Source: Lachnospiraceae bacterium (GTDB lineage: Bacteria; Bacillota; Clostridia; Lachnospirales; Lachnospiraceae). From it: a DNA stretch of 49,574 nucleotides. Shown one piece after another: positions 34,312-43,919 of the stretch (position 1 is the stretch's first letter; the number at the start of each line of letters is the position of its first letter). The stretch spans positions 1 to 49,574 of the forward strand of contig JAFPAQ010000263.1 in NCBI GenBank assembly GCA_017424235.1. The letters are read 5' to 3'. Under the pieces are notes generated by a model. The model searched no databases. It was not told where the DNA came from and saw only the letters and a list, made by a program, of their open reading frames with translations. Position numbers and translations under genes: made by a program.

Positions 34312-36861
34312 ATGAGTCTATACGATACTCTTAATGAACAACAGAAGAAAGGTGTGTTTACGACAGAAGGTCCATTGCTGATTCTTGCAGGCGCAGGCTC
34401 TGGAAAGACAAGCGTGCTTACAAGAAGAATAGCTTATCTTATTGATAATGCAGGTGTTAATCCATGGAATATAATGGCTATAACCTTTACGAATAAAGCA
34501 GCCAAGGAAATGAGAAACAGGGTTGATGATCTCGTTGGATATGGCTCAGAGGGTGTATGGGTTGCTACCTTCCATTCTACATGTGTGCGAATATTAAGAA
34601 GACATATCGACCGGATTGGGTATGACAACAGCTTTACTATATATGATACTGATGATCAGAAAAATGTAATGAAGGAAGTATGTAAAAAGCTGGATATTGA
34701 TACAAAACAGTATAAGGAAAAAGCTATTCTTTCAGAGATTTCCACCGCTAAGGATAACCTGATATCACCCTTAGAATATCAGATGTCTGCAATGGCAGAT
34801 TTCAGTAAAAAGAAAATAGCTGCTGCCTATAGTGAGTATCAGATGATGCTTAAGAAAAACAATGCGCTTGATTTTGATGATATCATAGTAAAGACAGTAG
34901 AGTTGTTTAGAAGCTGCCCGGACGTACTTGAAAACTATCAGGAGAGATTTCAGTATGTCATGGTAGATGAGTATCAGGATACAAACACAGCCCAGTTTGA
35001 GCTTATAAAGCTTTTAGCAGGAAAATATAGAAATCTGTGTGTGGTAGGTGACGATGATCAGTCTATTTACAAATTCAGAGGGGCTAATATACGAAATATA
35101 CTTGATTTTGAAATAGTTTATCCTGATGCACAGGTTATCAAGCTTGAACAGAATTATCGTTCTACACAGAATATACTTGATGCTGCAAATGCAGTGATAA
35201 GCAACGATGTAGGACGTAAAGCTAAGGCACTCTGGACCGATAAAGGCTCAGGAAACCGTATTCATTTCAGGGACTTTGAGAATGCGTATGAAGAGGCCTC
35301 CTTTATTGCAGGAGATATCAGAAGAAAGAAACGTGAGCTTATAAGTGATTATGGCAATTGTGCAGTATTGTACAGAACCAATGCTCAGTCACGTCTCTTG
35401 GAGGAAAGCTTTGTAGGGCTTGGAATTCCATATAATGTAGTGGGTGGTGTTAATTTCTATGCAAGAAAAGAAATAAAGGATATTCTGGCTTATTTAAAGA
35501 CTATTGATAATGGAAAAGATGATTTGGCTGTAAAGCGAATAATCAATGTACCAAGAAGAGGAATCGGAGCAGCCAGCATTAATAAAGTGCAGGCATATGC
35601 TGATGACAATGATATAAGCTTTTATGAGGCTTTATTGCAGTTAGATGATATACCGGGACTTAAGAGTGGCAAGTCAGCTGAAAAGCTTAAGGGCTTTGTT
35701 TCAATGATTCAGGTATTTAAGACCAAGCTACAGTTTATAAGTCTTGAAGAACTGATAAATGACATAATCGAAACCACAGGGTATGTACAGGAGCTTGAAG
35801 AAGCTGATGATGAGGACGCTAAGGATAGAATAGAGAATATCGATGAGCTTATAACTAAGATAGTGTCTTTTGAAATGGAAAAAATGGAGCTTGAACAAGA
35901 GGTAACCTTATCAGATTTTCTTGAAGAGGTAGCACTTGTGGCTGATATAGATGGGGTTGATAAGGACAATAATAAAGTACTTCTGATGACTTTACACAGT
36001 GCGAAGGGACTTGAATTTTCACAGGTTTATCTTGCAGGGCTTGAGGATGGTATTTTTCCAAGCTACATGACTATGTTTTCGGGTGACCAAAGCGATATGG
36101 AAGAAGAAAGACGTCTTGCCTATGTAGGAATAACAAGAGCCAAGGACGATCTGACAATTACATATGCAAAGCAGAGAATGATAAGAGGTCAGACTCAGTA
36201 TAATGCAATCAGCCGATTTGTAAAGGAAATTCCGGCAGAGCTTCTGGATAATAAAATTCCTAATAAGAAAAGATATGATGAAGCAGCTTATGATGACGAT
36301 TCACAACAGAGAAATATATTTAGGACAAAACCATTTCAGTATAATGATATGTATGGAAAAAGTAATACTGTAAGAACATTACCAAAAGAGAAGCTGTCTG
36401 ATATCGTGTTTGATAAACCAAAGAAAAATAATTGGGAAGCTGCTGTTATTAACAGTCCTTCAGCCGGCAGTACACAAGGTAGAACCCGACAGGTAAGTGG
36501 TGTAAAACCTGTAAGTACTCCGAGACCTGTAAACAATCAAAAACCGGTAAGTGCTCCTAAAAAGGATATTTCTGCCATAATGACTTCGAGACCTAAAGCA
36601 GTGATAAAGAAGAAGGAAACCCCGGCAGAAAATAAACCGTATATAGCTAAATCACTTGATGGATTAACTAAAGGAATGCCATCAATGGCTTCAGGTGGTC
36701 CCGGATATGAAGTAGGTGACAGGGTAAATCATATAAAATACGGAAATGGTACTGTATTGAATATAATTCAGGACGTGAGAGATTATAAGGTTACGGTGAA
36801 TTTTGATGTTGCCGGAAACAAGATAATGTATGCAGCATTTGCCAAGTTAAAGAAATTATGA
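34312..36861 (+). CDS. pcrA: PcrA/UvrD-type superfamily 1 DNA helicase
   Basis: An 849-residue 3'-5' helicase in repair and in clearing RecA or RNA polymerase. Walker A is AGAGSGKTSVLTRRI, motif Ia is AITFTNKAAKEM, Walker B is VDEYQDTN, motif III is DDDQSIYKFRGA, motif IV is LEQNYRST, motif V is LMTLHSAKGLEF and motif VI is VGITRAKDDL. The C terminus has a low-complexity linker and a Tudor-like fold (GDRVNHIKYGNGTVLNI) that in PcrA binds RNA polymerase. The length is somewhat above the usual 720-750 because of that linker. Confidence 0.95.
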   Translation: MSLYDTLNEQQKKGVFTTEGPLLILAGAGSGKTSVLTRRIAYLIDNAGVNPWNIMAITFTNKAAKEMRNRVDDLVGYGSEGVWVATFHSTCVRILRRHIDRIGYDNSFTIYDTDDQKNVMKEVCKKLDIDTKQYKEKAILSEISTAKDNLISPLEYQMSAMADFSKKKIAAAYSEYQMMLKKNNALDFDDIIVKTVELFRSCPDVLENYQERFQYVMVDEYQDTNTAQFELIKLLAGKYRNLCVVGDDDQSIYKFRGANIRNILDFEIVYPDAQVIKLEQNYRSTQNILDAANAVISNDVGRKAKALWTDKGSGNRIHFRDFENAYEEASFIAGDIRRKKRELISDYGNCAVLYRTNAQSRLLEESFVGLGIPYNVVGGVNFYARKEIKDILAYLKTIDNGKDDLAVKRIINVPRRGIGAASINKVQAYADDNDISFYEALLQLDDIPGLKSGKSAEKLKGFVSMIQVFKTKLQFISLEELINDIIETTGYVQELEEADDEDAKDRIENIDELITKIVSFEMEKMELEQEVTLSDFLEEVALVADIDGVDKDNNKVLLMTLHSAKGLEFSQVYLAGLEDGIFPSYMTMFSGDQSDMEEERRLAYVGITRAKDDLTITYAKQRMIRGQTQYNAISRFVKEIPAELLDNKIPNKKRYDEAAYDDDSQQRNIFRTKPFQYNDMYGKSNTVRTLPKEKLSDIVFDKPKKNNWEAAVINSPSAGSTQGRTRQVSGVKPVSTPRPVNNQKPVSAPKKDISAIMTSRPKAVIKKKETPAENKPYIAKSLDGLTKGMPSMASGGPGYEVGDRVNHIKYGNGTVLNIIQDVRDYKVTVNFDVAGNKIMYAAFAKLKKL

Positions 36862-37011
36862 TAATTTTTTATTAGGCATATATTGAGAAGAAATTATGAG
36901 AAATAGTTAAAAAAATTAAAAAATATTATTTTTTGGTAGTAATATTTCATAAATAGTGGTATTATATATTTATAGCTGATTAAAGATTCAGACAAGAAAG
37001 GGGTAACTAAC

Positions 37012-37293
37012 ATGAAAAGAATTGATGATTTAGTAGATTATATTCAGGATTTGAAAGACACATATAGTGTATGTGAAAAGAAGAAAGAAGAAAAGAATAG
37101 TAATACGCTATTGTGGATTTTAGCAATTATTGGAGCGGTTGCAGCTGTAGTAGGTATTGCATATGCGGTTTATCGTTATATGACTCCGGATTATCTTGAA
37201 GACTTTGATGATGAGTTTGAAGATGGTTTTGAGGACGATTTCTTTGATGACGAGGACGATGATGAAGACGAAGAAGACATTACAGAGGAATAA
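37012..37293 (+). CDS. Small single-span membrane protein with very acidic tail
   Basis: A 93-residue protein: a helical N terminus with a KKKEEK cluster, one membrane span (LLWILAIIGAVAAVVGIAYA) and a 40-residue tail made mostly of Asp, Glu and Phe. GAAAGGGG precedes the ATG, and a terminator follows. Function unknown; the charge layout suggests a cytoplasmic or external acidic patch that binds a basic partner. Confidence 0.7.
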   Translation: MKRIDDLVDYIQDLKDTYSVCEKKKEEKNSNTLLWILAIIGAVAAVVGIAYAVYRYMTPDYLEDFDDEFEDGFEDDFFDDEDDDEDEEDITEE

Positions 37294-37307
37294 TTTGTCA
37301 ATGTTGA

Positions 37308-37338
37308 AGGGTGCTGTGTTTTACAGCACCCTGTTTTT
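37308..37338 (+). terminator. Terminator after the 37012 gene
   Basis: AGGGTGCTGT pairs with ACAGCACCCT and is followed by GTTTTT. Confidence 0.9.
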
Positions 37339-37406
37339 ATGTTATAGTTAAATTCAAATGAATAGTAGTTACTTTATACTACTAAGCATTAAGTATATGT
37401 GTTTTT

Positions 37407-39143
37407 ATGAAAGGTATGGTTAATAATCAGATGAAAAAATGTCAGGTTTATGAAGGGTATGTTGAAAGAGTAGATTTTCCAAATAAAGGTATAGTAAAAT
37501 GTGATGAAGAGTATGCAGTAGTAAAGAATACTATACCGGGACAGAAGGTATCTTTTATGGTTAATAAGAAGCGTAAGGGAAAGGCAGAAGGTCGATTACT
37601 GGATATTTTAGAAAAGGCTGATTGTGAGATTGAAAGCCCTTGTCCACACTTTATGGAATGTGGTGGCTGTAACTACCAGAATCTTCCATATGATGTACAG
37701 CTTGAATTGAAGAAACAACAGGTCAGAAAAATACTTACACCTGCGATACAAAAACAGATGATATTAAATAATGTTGAGATGGAGCAGGATAAATATATTG
37801 ATAGTTTGTATGAAGGAATAAAGGCAAGTCCGGTCCAGTTTGATTATAGAAATAAAATGGAATTTTCTTTTGGTGACGAATACAAAGATGGTCCGCTTGC
37901 ACTTGGTATGCATAAGAGAGGCAGCTTCTATGATATTGTCTCTGTAAGAGAATGCAGACTTATAGATGAAGATTATAGAAAAATATTGTCATGTGTTCTT
38001 GATTTCTTTGCGAAAAAAAATACCACCTATTATCATAGAATACGTCACGAGGGTTATTTAAGACATTTATTGGTTAGAAAAGCACAAAAAACAGGTGAAA
38101 TTTTAATAGCACTAGTCACTTCAACTCAGGAAACATACAATTTACAGCCTTTGGTAGAACAGTTGACAGGACTGCAATTAAAGGGAAAAATAACAGGTAT
38201 ACTTCATACAAAAAATGATTCGGTAGCAGATGTTGTTCAAAGCGATGAAACTGTTTTGCTGTATGGGCAGGATTTCTTTTATGAAGAGCTTTTAGGGCTT
38301 AAATTTAAAATATCACAGTTCTCGTTTTTCCAGACAAATACTCTTGGAGCAGAAGTATTATACGAAACAGCGCGTGAATACCTTGGAGATATTACAAAGA
38401 ATGGAAAAAGTAATAGTACAGTATTTGATTTATATAGTGGTACAGGAACTATTGCTCAGATGCTTGCGCCGGTCGCAGGAAAGGTAATTGGTGTTGAAAT
38501 AATCGAAGAGGCAGTTGAAGCAGCAAAAGAGAATGCAAAACTCAATGGACTAACCAACTGTGAATTTATTGCAGGTGATGTATTAAAGGTAATTGATGAG
38601 ATTCAGGAAAAACCTGACTTTATTATTCTTGATCCACCACGTGATGGTATTCATCCAAAGGCACTTCAAAAGATAATTAATTATGGAGTTGAAAAAATAG
38701 TATATATAAGCTGCAAACCCACAAGCCTTGCTCGAGATTTGGAAGATTTGTTAGACGGAGGATACAGAATTGAAAGAATAACAGCATGCGACCAGTTCCC
38801 TGGCACGGTGCATGTGGAGACGGTTGTTCTTCTTTCCAAGGGTGTGGTCGACAAGGATAATTATAGAAAAGTGAAAGTCGATTTCTCTTTGGAAGATATG
38901 GATTTGACTGAGCTTAGAGGCAAAGCGACATATGCTCAGGTGAAAGAGTATATCCTGAATGAGTTTGGATTAAAAGTGTCTTCGCTTTATATTGCACAGG
39001 TAAAGAAGAAGTGTGGTATTGAAACCGGAGAGAATCATAATTTGCCAAAGTCGGAAGGCGCTAGGCAACCTCAGGTAACGCCTGAGAAGGAAGAGGCTAT
39101 CATGAAGGCATTTAGACATTTTGGAATAATAGAAGGTGAATAA
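37407..39143 (+). CDS. rlmD: RlmD-type 23S rRNA (uracil-C5)-methyltransferase with non-native C-terminal tail
   Basis: A 578-residue protein. A TRAM domain (about 10-65) is followed by an Fe-S Cys cluster (CPHFMECGGC) and the SAM-binding domain (FDLYSGTGTIAQ). LDPPRDGIH and YISCKPTSLARD are catalytic regions. The usual family end is at VHVETVVLLSK. Here about 95 more residues follow (KVKVDFSLEDMDLTEL, ATYAQVKEYILNEFGLKVSSLYIAQVKKKCGI, EKEEAIMKAFRHFGII). From memory, this tail is seen in proteins near mobile elements inserted in this gene; I infer it was supplied by the element. The start is uncertain: ATG 37407 has no clear site; ATG 37416 and 37431 are alternatives. Confidence 0.9.
   Translation: MKGMVNNQMKKCQVYEGYVERVDFPNKGIVKCDEEYAVVKNTIPGQKVSFMVNKKRKGKAEGRLLDILEKADCEIESPCPHFMECGGCNYQNLPYDVQLELKKQQVRKILTPAIQKQMILNNVEMEQDKYIDSLYEGIKASPVQFDYRNKMEFSFGDEYKDGPLALGMHKRGSFYDIVSVRECRLIDEDYRKILSCVLDFFAKKNTTYYHRIRHEGYLRHLLVRKAQKTGEILIALVTSTQETYNLQPLVEQLTGLQLKGKITGILHTKNDSVADVVQSDETVLLYGQDFFYEELLGLKFKISQFSFFQTNTLGAEVLYETAREYLGDITKNGKSNSTVFDLYSGTGTIAQMLAPVAGKVIGVEIIEEAVEAAKENAKLNGLTNCEFIAGDVLKVIDEIQEKPDFIILDPPRDGIHPKALQKIINYGVEKIVYISCKPTSLARDLEDLLDGGYRIERITACDQFPGTVHVETVVLLSKGVVDKDNYRKVKVDFSLEDMDLTELRGKATYAQVKEYILNEFGLKVSSLYIAQVKKKCGIETGENHNLPKSEGARQPQVTPEKEEAIMKAFRHFGIIEGE
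38805..38840. other. Probable attachment site (left end of the integrated element) in rlmD
   Basis: The bases coding VHVETVV (CATGTGGAGACGGTTGTTCT, 38811-38830) mark the point where native RlmD usually ends. The 3' end of this gene (rum/rumA) is a known insertion site of some streptococcal integrative conjugative elements. The second copy expected at the right end is not inside the window. Confidence 0.45.
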
Positions 39144-39152
39144 TATAAAGAA

Positions 39153-39833
39153 ATGAATAAGGTTTATTTAGTTGAAGATGAAGAGATAATAGCAAGACAA
39201 ATATCAATTCACTTAAAAAATTGGCAGATGGATGTGAAGGTAGTTGAAGACTTTCGAAATATAGATAAGGAAATACGAGAATTTGACCCGGACTTGATTC
39301 TTTTAGATATTAATCTGCCGTGTTATAACGGATTTTATTGGTGCGGAGAAATCCGTAAATTTTCAAAAGTTCCAATAGTTTTCCTGTCTTCTGCAAATGA
39401 GAACATGAATATCATTATGGCTATGAATATGGGAGGAGATGATTTTATCTCTAAGCCATTTGAGATGGATGTATTAACGGCGAAAATTCAGGCAATGCTC
39501 CGTCGAGCCTATAATATGGACTTGGCAAAGAAAAGTTTGGAATGTCAGGGGGTAGAACTGAACCTGGATGACACAAGTGTAACTGTTAACGGTAAAAGAA
39601 TAGATTTATCGAAAAATGAATTTTTAATAATAAAAACGTTGTTTGAAAAACAGGGGCGGGTCGTATCAAGGGAAGAGATTATGGAACGTCTGTGGGGTAA
39701 TGATGAATTTGTCGATGATAATACATTGACGGTTAATATAACAAGAATCAGAAAAAAATTTGAAGCGGAAGGTAAGCACGATTTAATAAAGACGAAGAGA
39801 GGTATGGGGTACATCGTTGGAGAAGCAGAATAA
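39153..39833 (+). CDS. bceR: OmpR-family response regulator, BceR-like
   Basis: A 226-residue regulator. The receiver domain has the acid pocket VEDEE, the phospho-Asp in LILLDINLPCYNG, and Lys in ISKPFEMD. The winged-helix domain (about 130-225) ends TKRGMGYIVG. It most resembles BceR/VraR-type regulators of antimicrobial-peptide transporters. It starts 9 bases after the rlmD tail and overlaps the kinase gene by 17 bases. A site matching the BceR box is present before the transporter genes. Confidence 0.88.
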   Translation: MNKVYLVEDEEIIARQISIHLKNWQMDVKVVEDFRNIDKEIREFDPDLILLDINLPCYNGFYWCGEIRKFSKVPIVFLSSANENMNIIMAMNMGGDDFISKPFEMDVLTAKIQAMLRRAYNMDLAKKSLECQGVELNLDDTSVTVNGKRIDLSKNEFLIIKTLFEKQGRVVSREEIMERLWGNDEFVDDNTLTVNITRIRKKFEAEGKHDLIKTKRGMGYIVGEAE

Positions 39834-40737
39834 TTTTCTTATTCACCATATACCGTTAATAATATATGGGCCGGTAATAACTGTAACTATATTGGTTGTA
39901 GCAACTTTGTATGAGCTTAATTTTGAATATATAGGTTATTTTATAGCATTTATATTATTAAGCTGGGGTGGTGCTGTAAGTATACAATTTTTGACTTACA
40001 GAAAGGCACAAAGAGAAGTACTAAAAGAGATAGCAGGTAAGGTTGAGGATGATCTGAAGTGGGAGATTGTAAAGGAAAAGGAAGATTTTTTTGCAATGTG
40101 GGCACATCAGATAAAGACCCCTATTGCGGCCTTAAATTTGCTATTACAATCTGAAGATGTAAATGTCAAAGAGTGCAGACAGGAGACTATACAAATAGAA
40201 AACTATGTAGAGATGGCTTTAAACTATCTGCGATTTGACAACATGAGCAATGATTTGGTGCTGGAGCCGGTATGTCTCGAAAGCATAGTAAAAGAGGCGG
40301 TTAAGAAACAAGCTATAGTTTTTATTTATAAGCATTTAAACATAAAACTGGAAAATATGGACTATGTGGTATTATCAGATGGTAAGTGGCTTTCCTTTGT
40401 TTTAGATCAACTTTTGTCTAATGCTTTGAAATATACAAAAGAGGGGGGCATTACTATTAGTGGTGAAACCGGAGAAGATACTTTTATTTTAAAAATAACT
40501 GACACTGGTGTTGGTATTAGAAGCGAGGATATGCCCAAAATTTTTAGTAAAGGTTTTACAGGCTATAATGGAAGAATGGATAAAAAGGCAAGTGGCATTG
40601 GATTATATCTTTGTAAAGGTGTTTGTGACAAACTTGGACACAGATTAGAAATAGAATCAGTTCAGGGAGCAGGGACTACGATATCAATACTATTAAATAT
40701 GGATAAGATTAAAAAAGACGACCTTACAAAAATGTAA
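39817..40737 (+). CDS. bceS: Intramembrane-sensing histidine kinase, BceS-like
   Basis: A 306-residue kinase. The start is TTG 39817, with GGGGT 6 bases upstream, overlapping the end of bceR. Two membrane spans (about 10-30 and 36-56) have almost no outside loop, as in BceS-type kinases that sense through the partner ABC transporter. The dimerisation motif is WAHQIKTPIAALN (phospho-His), the N box is LLSNALKYT, and the G boxes are DTGVGI and ASGIGLYL. Confidence 0.88.
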   Translation: MEKQNNFLIHHIPLIIYGPVITVTILVVATLYELNFEYIGYFIAFILLSWGGAVSIQFLTYRKAQREVLKEIAGKVEDDLKWEIVKEKEDFFAMWAHQIKTPIAALNLLLQSEDVNVKECRQETIQIENYVEMALNYLRFDNMSNDLVLEPVCLESIVKEAVKKQAIVFIYKHLNIKLENMDYVVLSDGKWLSFVLDQLLSNALKYTKEGGITISGETGEDTFILKITDTGVGIRSEDMPKIFSKGFTGYNGRMDKKASGIGLYLCKGVCDKLGHRLEIESVQGAGTTISILLNMDKIKKDDLTKM

Positions 40738-40739
40738 GG
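40722..40739. promoter_or_regulatory. Likely BceR-binding site upstream of bceAB
   Basis: The sequence CCTTACA-AAAA-TGTAAGG is a perfect dyad. It contains TTACA-N4-TGTAA, which fits the TNACA-N4-TGTAA consensus reported for Bacillus BceR-like regulators (recalled, not checked). It lies at the end of the kinase gene and about 90 bases before bceA. Confidence 0.7.
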
Positions 40740-40748
40740 TTGGTAAGA

Positions 40749-40790
40749 GGAATTGTAAGTCAAATGAATGGCGGATCAATTCCTTTTTTG
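40749..40790 (+). terminator. Possible terminator or attenuator before bceA
   Basis: GGAATTG (40749-40755) pairs with CAATTCC (40777-40783), with a 21-base loop, followed by six T. The large loop makes this weaker than other terminators in the window. Confidence 0.4.
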
Positions 40791-40828
40791 TTATTATTAG
40801 CTCAACAAAAACGAAGGAGAAATAACAA

Positions 40829-41608
40829 ATGTCAGTATTAGAAGTTAATCACGTTAAGAAAGTATATAAAACCAGATTTGGCGGTAATGAGGTTACAGCA
40901 CTGAAGGATGTGCATTTTAGTGTTGAGAGTGGTGAATTTGTTGCAATTATGGGAGAGTCTGGTAGTGGAAAAACTACTCTTTTAAACATACTTGCAGCGC
41001 TTGATAAACCAACAAACGGAAAGGTGCTGATTGATGGAAAGGATTTAACAGAATTGAAGGATTCAGAAAGAGCTCTGTTTAGAAGAAGTAATTTGGGCTT
41101 CATTTTTCAGGATTTTAATTTGCTAGATAATTTCTCACTCGAAGATAACATCATACTTCCATTAGTGCTTGCAGGAAAAAAATATGATTATATGCAGGAA
41201 AAAATGATGCCAATAGCAAAGACATTAGAGATAGAGGAATTACTCAAGAAATATCCGTACGAAGTATCCGGCGGACAAAAACAAAGAGTTGCCGTAGCAA
41301 GAGCTTTAATTACGGAACCTTCTATTCTTCTTGCGGATGAACCAACTGGAGCATTGGATTCTAAAGCTTCTACAAATTTACTAAAGCAGCTTAGAAACAT
41401 CAACAAAACAGGACAGACTATACTTATGGTTACGCATAGTAATGTTGCAGCAAGCTATGCGGACAGAGTAATGTTTATAAAGGATGGTGAGGTTTTCCAT
41501 CAGATTTACAAGGGCGGGTTATCCAGAAGTGAAATGCTTGATAAAATATGTGATTCTGTGACAGTGCTTATGAGAGGAGAGAAGGAAAATGAATCTCAGG
41601 TTGATTAG
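40829..41608 (+). CDS. bceA: ABC transporter ATPase, BceA-like
   Basis: A 259-residue ATPase of the MacB/LolD class. Walker A is GESGSGKTTLLNI, Q-loop FIFQDFNLLDNFSLEDN, signature VSGGQKQRVAVARAL, Walker B ILLADEPTGALD and H-loop MVTHS. GAAGGAGAAA precedes the ATG. It overlaps bceB by 20 bases. The pair should move or release antimicrobial peptides or lipid II complexes and signal to BceS. Confidence 0.9.
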   Translation: MSVLEVNHVKKVYKTRFGGNEVTALKDVHFSVESGEFVAIMGESGSGKTTLLNILAALDKPTNGKVLIDGKDLTELKDSERALFRRSNLGFIFQDFNLLDNFSLEDNIILPLVLAGKKYDYMQEKMMPIAKTLEIEELLKKYPYEVSGGQKQRVAVARALITEPSILLADEPTGALDSKASTNLLKQLRNINKTGQTILMVTHSNVAASYADRVMFIKDGEVFHQIYKGGLSRSEMLDKICDSVTVLMRGEKENESQVD

Positions 41609-43580
41609 TAAAATTGCAATTTCAGGAATGAAAAAGAATTATAAAACAATAATTCCATATTTTATAGCTGGAATAATGGCAATTTCAATCTTCTTTATTT
41701 TGGCTTCGCTTTCTGATTGCCCATATATTTATAAAAATGGAGTTGAGGCTTTTTACGGAGCAAAACAGATATGCTTATTTTTAGATATAGGTATTTATGT
41801 GGTTGGAATTTTTGCTTTAGTATTTTTGCTTTATGCTAATGTCTTTGTAATGAAGGAAAAGAAAAGAGAAATTGGATTATATGGAATATTGGGGTTGTCT
41901 AAGAAAAATGTAGCTACTCTGTTACTTTTTGAAACGTTTGTTTATATAGTTGTCTGTGTTTTTGGTGGCATGGCGGTTGGTTTGTTTTTAAATAAACTTA
42001 TGCTTTTGTGGCTATATAAAATTGTTGGTCAGTCAAGTTTTAACGGATTATTTGTTTCCTTTAAGGCAATCAGAAATACAGTGCTTTTATTTTTAGGCAT
42101 ATATTTGGCAACATTTATTTTTAATACAATTATTACAAATACAGGGAATCCTATTGATTTGATAAAAAGTAATAAAACAGGTGAAAAAGAGCCAAAAGTA
42201 AAATGGATAAGAGTAGTAATTGGTGCAGTATGTTTAATAGCAGGATACGTTATAGCTTTGAGGACAAAAACAACACTTGCTGCGATGAGTAATTTCTTTA
42301 TTGCGGTTGTGTTAGTTATGGCTGGTACCTACAATTTATTTATTTCAGGAAGCATTTTTTTACTAAAGCTGTTAAAGAATAATAAAGAATATTATTATAG
42401 GACAAAGCATTTTATTAGTGTTTCAAATTTGATTTACAGAATGAAACACAATGCGGCTGGGCTTGCATCAATTTGTATTTTATCAACAGGTGTAATTATT
42501 TTATTAAGTTGTGCCTCAAGCCTTATGGCACTTGGAGAACAGAATATAAATAGTATGTATCCTAAGGATGTCAGAGTAGATGCTTACGTGGCTAATCCAT
42601 CTGATAAAGATACTCTGAAAGATTCTTTGGTTAAAGCGGCAGTAGAAAGTGACATCGATTATAATAATACGGAAGTGTTTTTATATCATACGGCTACTAT
42701 TGAGAAAACTGTTGATGGTATAAAAAAGGTAGGCGACATAAAAAACTATGATGATTGCGCTCAGGTCTATTTGTACACATTAGATGAGTATAAGAATCAT
42801 TATGACACTAATATTACTTTGGAAGAAAATGAAATAATCTTTTACTGTTCAAAGACAAAAAATGTTAAAAACTTTACTATAAATGGCAAGGAATATATAG
42901 TAAAAGATGAACTGCATCTTGAAGCTGTTAATGCGACCACAATGGTAGAGATGTCTTTATTCGATGCATATTATATAGTGGTAGACAATTTGGAAACTTT
43001 AGATTCTTTGAATAAAGAATTGGCTTCTTTTGAGGTGAAAGAAGGTTACTATAATGTGTTGGCAGGATTTAATACAAGGGGAGATTTATCTGATGAGCAA
43101 ATAAATAGCATCAAAAAGGAGCTCGCTCAGTATGGAGAATATGTAAGCGTTGGATTCAAGCAGGAAGACAGAGTATTCTTTTATAATACTTATGGTGGAA
43201 CCTTTTTTGTAGGAATGTTTTTAGCGATTCTTTTCCTTATGGCAACAGTAATGATTATTTATTATAAGCAGATGGCAGAAGGCATGGAGGATCAAAAAAG
43301 ATATCAAATTCTTATGAATGTAGGCTTAACAAAGGAAGAGATACAAAAGACGATAAAGAATCAGGTAATGCTGTTATTCTTTTTGCCTGTAGTAACAGCT
43401 ATATTACATATGGCGTTTGCAAGCAATATTGTCAGACTGTTTTTATCAATGATTTTACCGGTTGAAACAAAAACATTTATACTTGCAATTGCAATTGTTT
43501 GCATAATATTTCTTGTTATATATGCTTTGGTTTACAAAATTACTTCGATTCAATATTATAAGATTGTTAAGGGCGAATAA
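41589..43580 (+). CDS. bceB: FtsX-type permease, BceB-like
   Basis: A 663-residue permease. Its layout of about ten membrane spans with one large outside domain (about residues 320-530) between spans VI/VII and VIII is the BceB hallmark. FtsX-like motifs appear near 95-105 (KEKKREIGLYGILGLSKKNV) and 575-600 (DQKRYQILMNVGLTKEEIQKTIKNQ). The outside domain is thought to bind the peptide substrate. AGAGAGGAG lies in the end of bceA. It is the last gene of the module. Confidence 0.9.
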   Translation: MNLRLISKIAISGMKKNYKTIIPYFIAGIMAISIFFILASLSDCPYIYKNGVEAFYGAKQICLFLDIGIYVVGIFALVFLLYANVFVMKEKKREIGLYGILGLSKKNVATLLLFETFVYIVVCVFGGMAVGLFLNKLMLLWLYKIVGQSSFNGLFVSFKAIRNTVLLFLGIYLATFIFNTIITNTGNPIDLIKSNKTGEKEPKVKWIRVVIGAVCLIAGYVIALRTKTTLAAMSNFFIAVVLVMAGTYNLFISGSIFLLKLLKNNKEYYYRTKHFISVSNLIYRMKHNAAGLASICILSTGVIILLSCASSLMALGEQNINSMYPKDVRVDAYVANPSDKDTLKDSLVKAAVESDIDYNNTEVFLYHTATIEKTVDGIKKVGDIKNYDDCAQVYLYTLDEYKNHYDTNITLEENEIIFYCSKTKNVKNFTINGKEYIVKDELHLEAVNATTMVEMSLFDAYYIVVDNLETLDSLNKELASFEVKEGYYNVLAGFNTRGDLSDEQINSIKKELAQYGEYVSVGFKQEDRVFFYNTYGGTFFVGMFLAILFLMATVMIIYYKQMAEGMEDQKRYQILMNVGLTKEEIQKTIKNQVMLLFFLPVVTAILHMAFASNIVRLFLSMILPVETKTFILAIAIVCIIFLVIYALVYKITSIQYYKIVKGE

Positions 43581-43607
43581 TAGTATAGGATGGAATTTGG
43601 TGTATGA

Positions 43608-43902
43608 ATGGCAACCTTTATTGATCGCGTAGATATCTTCCCAGAACGACGTGAGGATGGTAATTGGATTAAGAATATACCCTTCAAGTTTTATGTTCCG
43701 ATTATGAAAGAGGGCAAAGCACCGGAGAATATCAAGGGTATTACACTTGATAAAGAAGACAATACAGGTGATTTAGTTCCCTTGGAAAAGTTAATGACAT
43801 TTGAGTGCTTTGATTTATGAAGCGAGGGAACGTGGATTATTCTTGAAAGGCTATGAAAAGCCAGTTCCTCCAGTGATAATGTTTGTAGATGCAGCGGAAT
43901 AG
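43608..43902 (+). pseudogene. Frameshifted gene of unknown family
   Basis: Frame one (43608-43820) reads 70 residues (MATFIDRVDIFPERREDG..., FKFYVPIMKEGKAPENIKGI) and stops at TGA. Reading on in the +1 frame from about 43810 gives YEARERGLFLKGYEKPVPPV and IMFVDAAE before TAG at 43902, in good protein-like sequence. A single frameshift near 43795-43812 would join them. No strong ribosome-binding site is seen. It lies at the junction of the bce genes and the mobilization genes and may be a remnant from the element. Confidence 0.5.
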
Positions 43903-43919
43903 GAATAGTTATTTGATTT

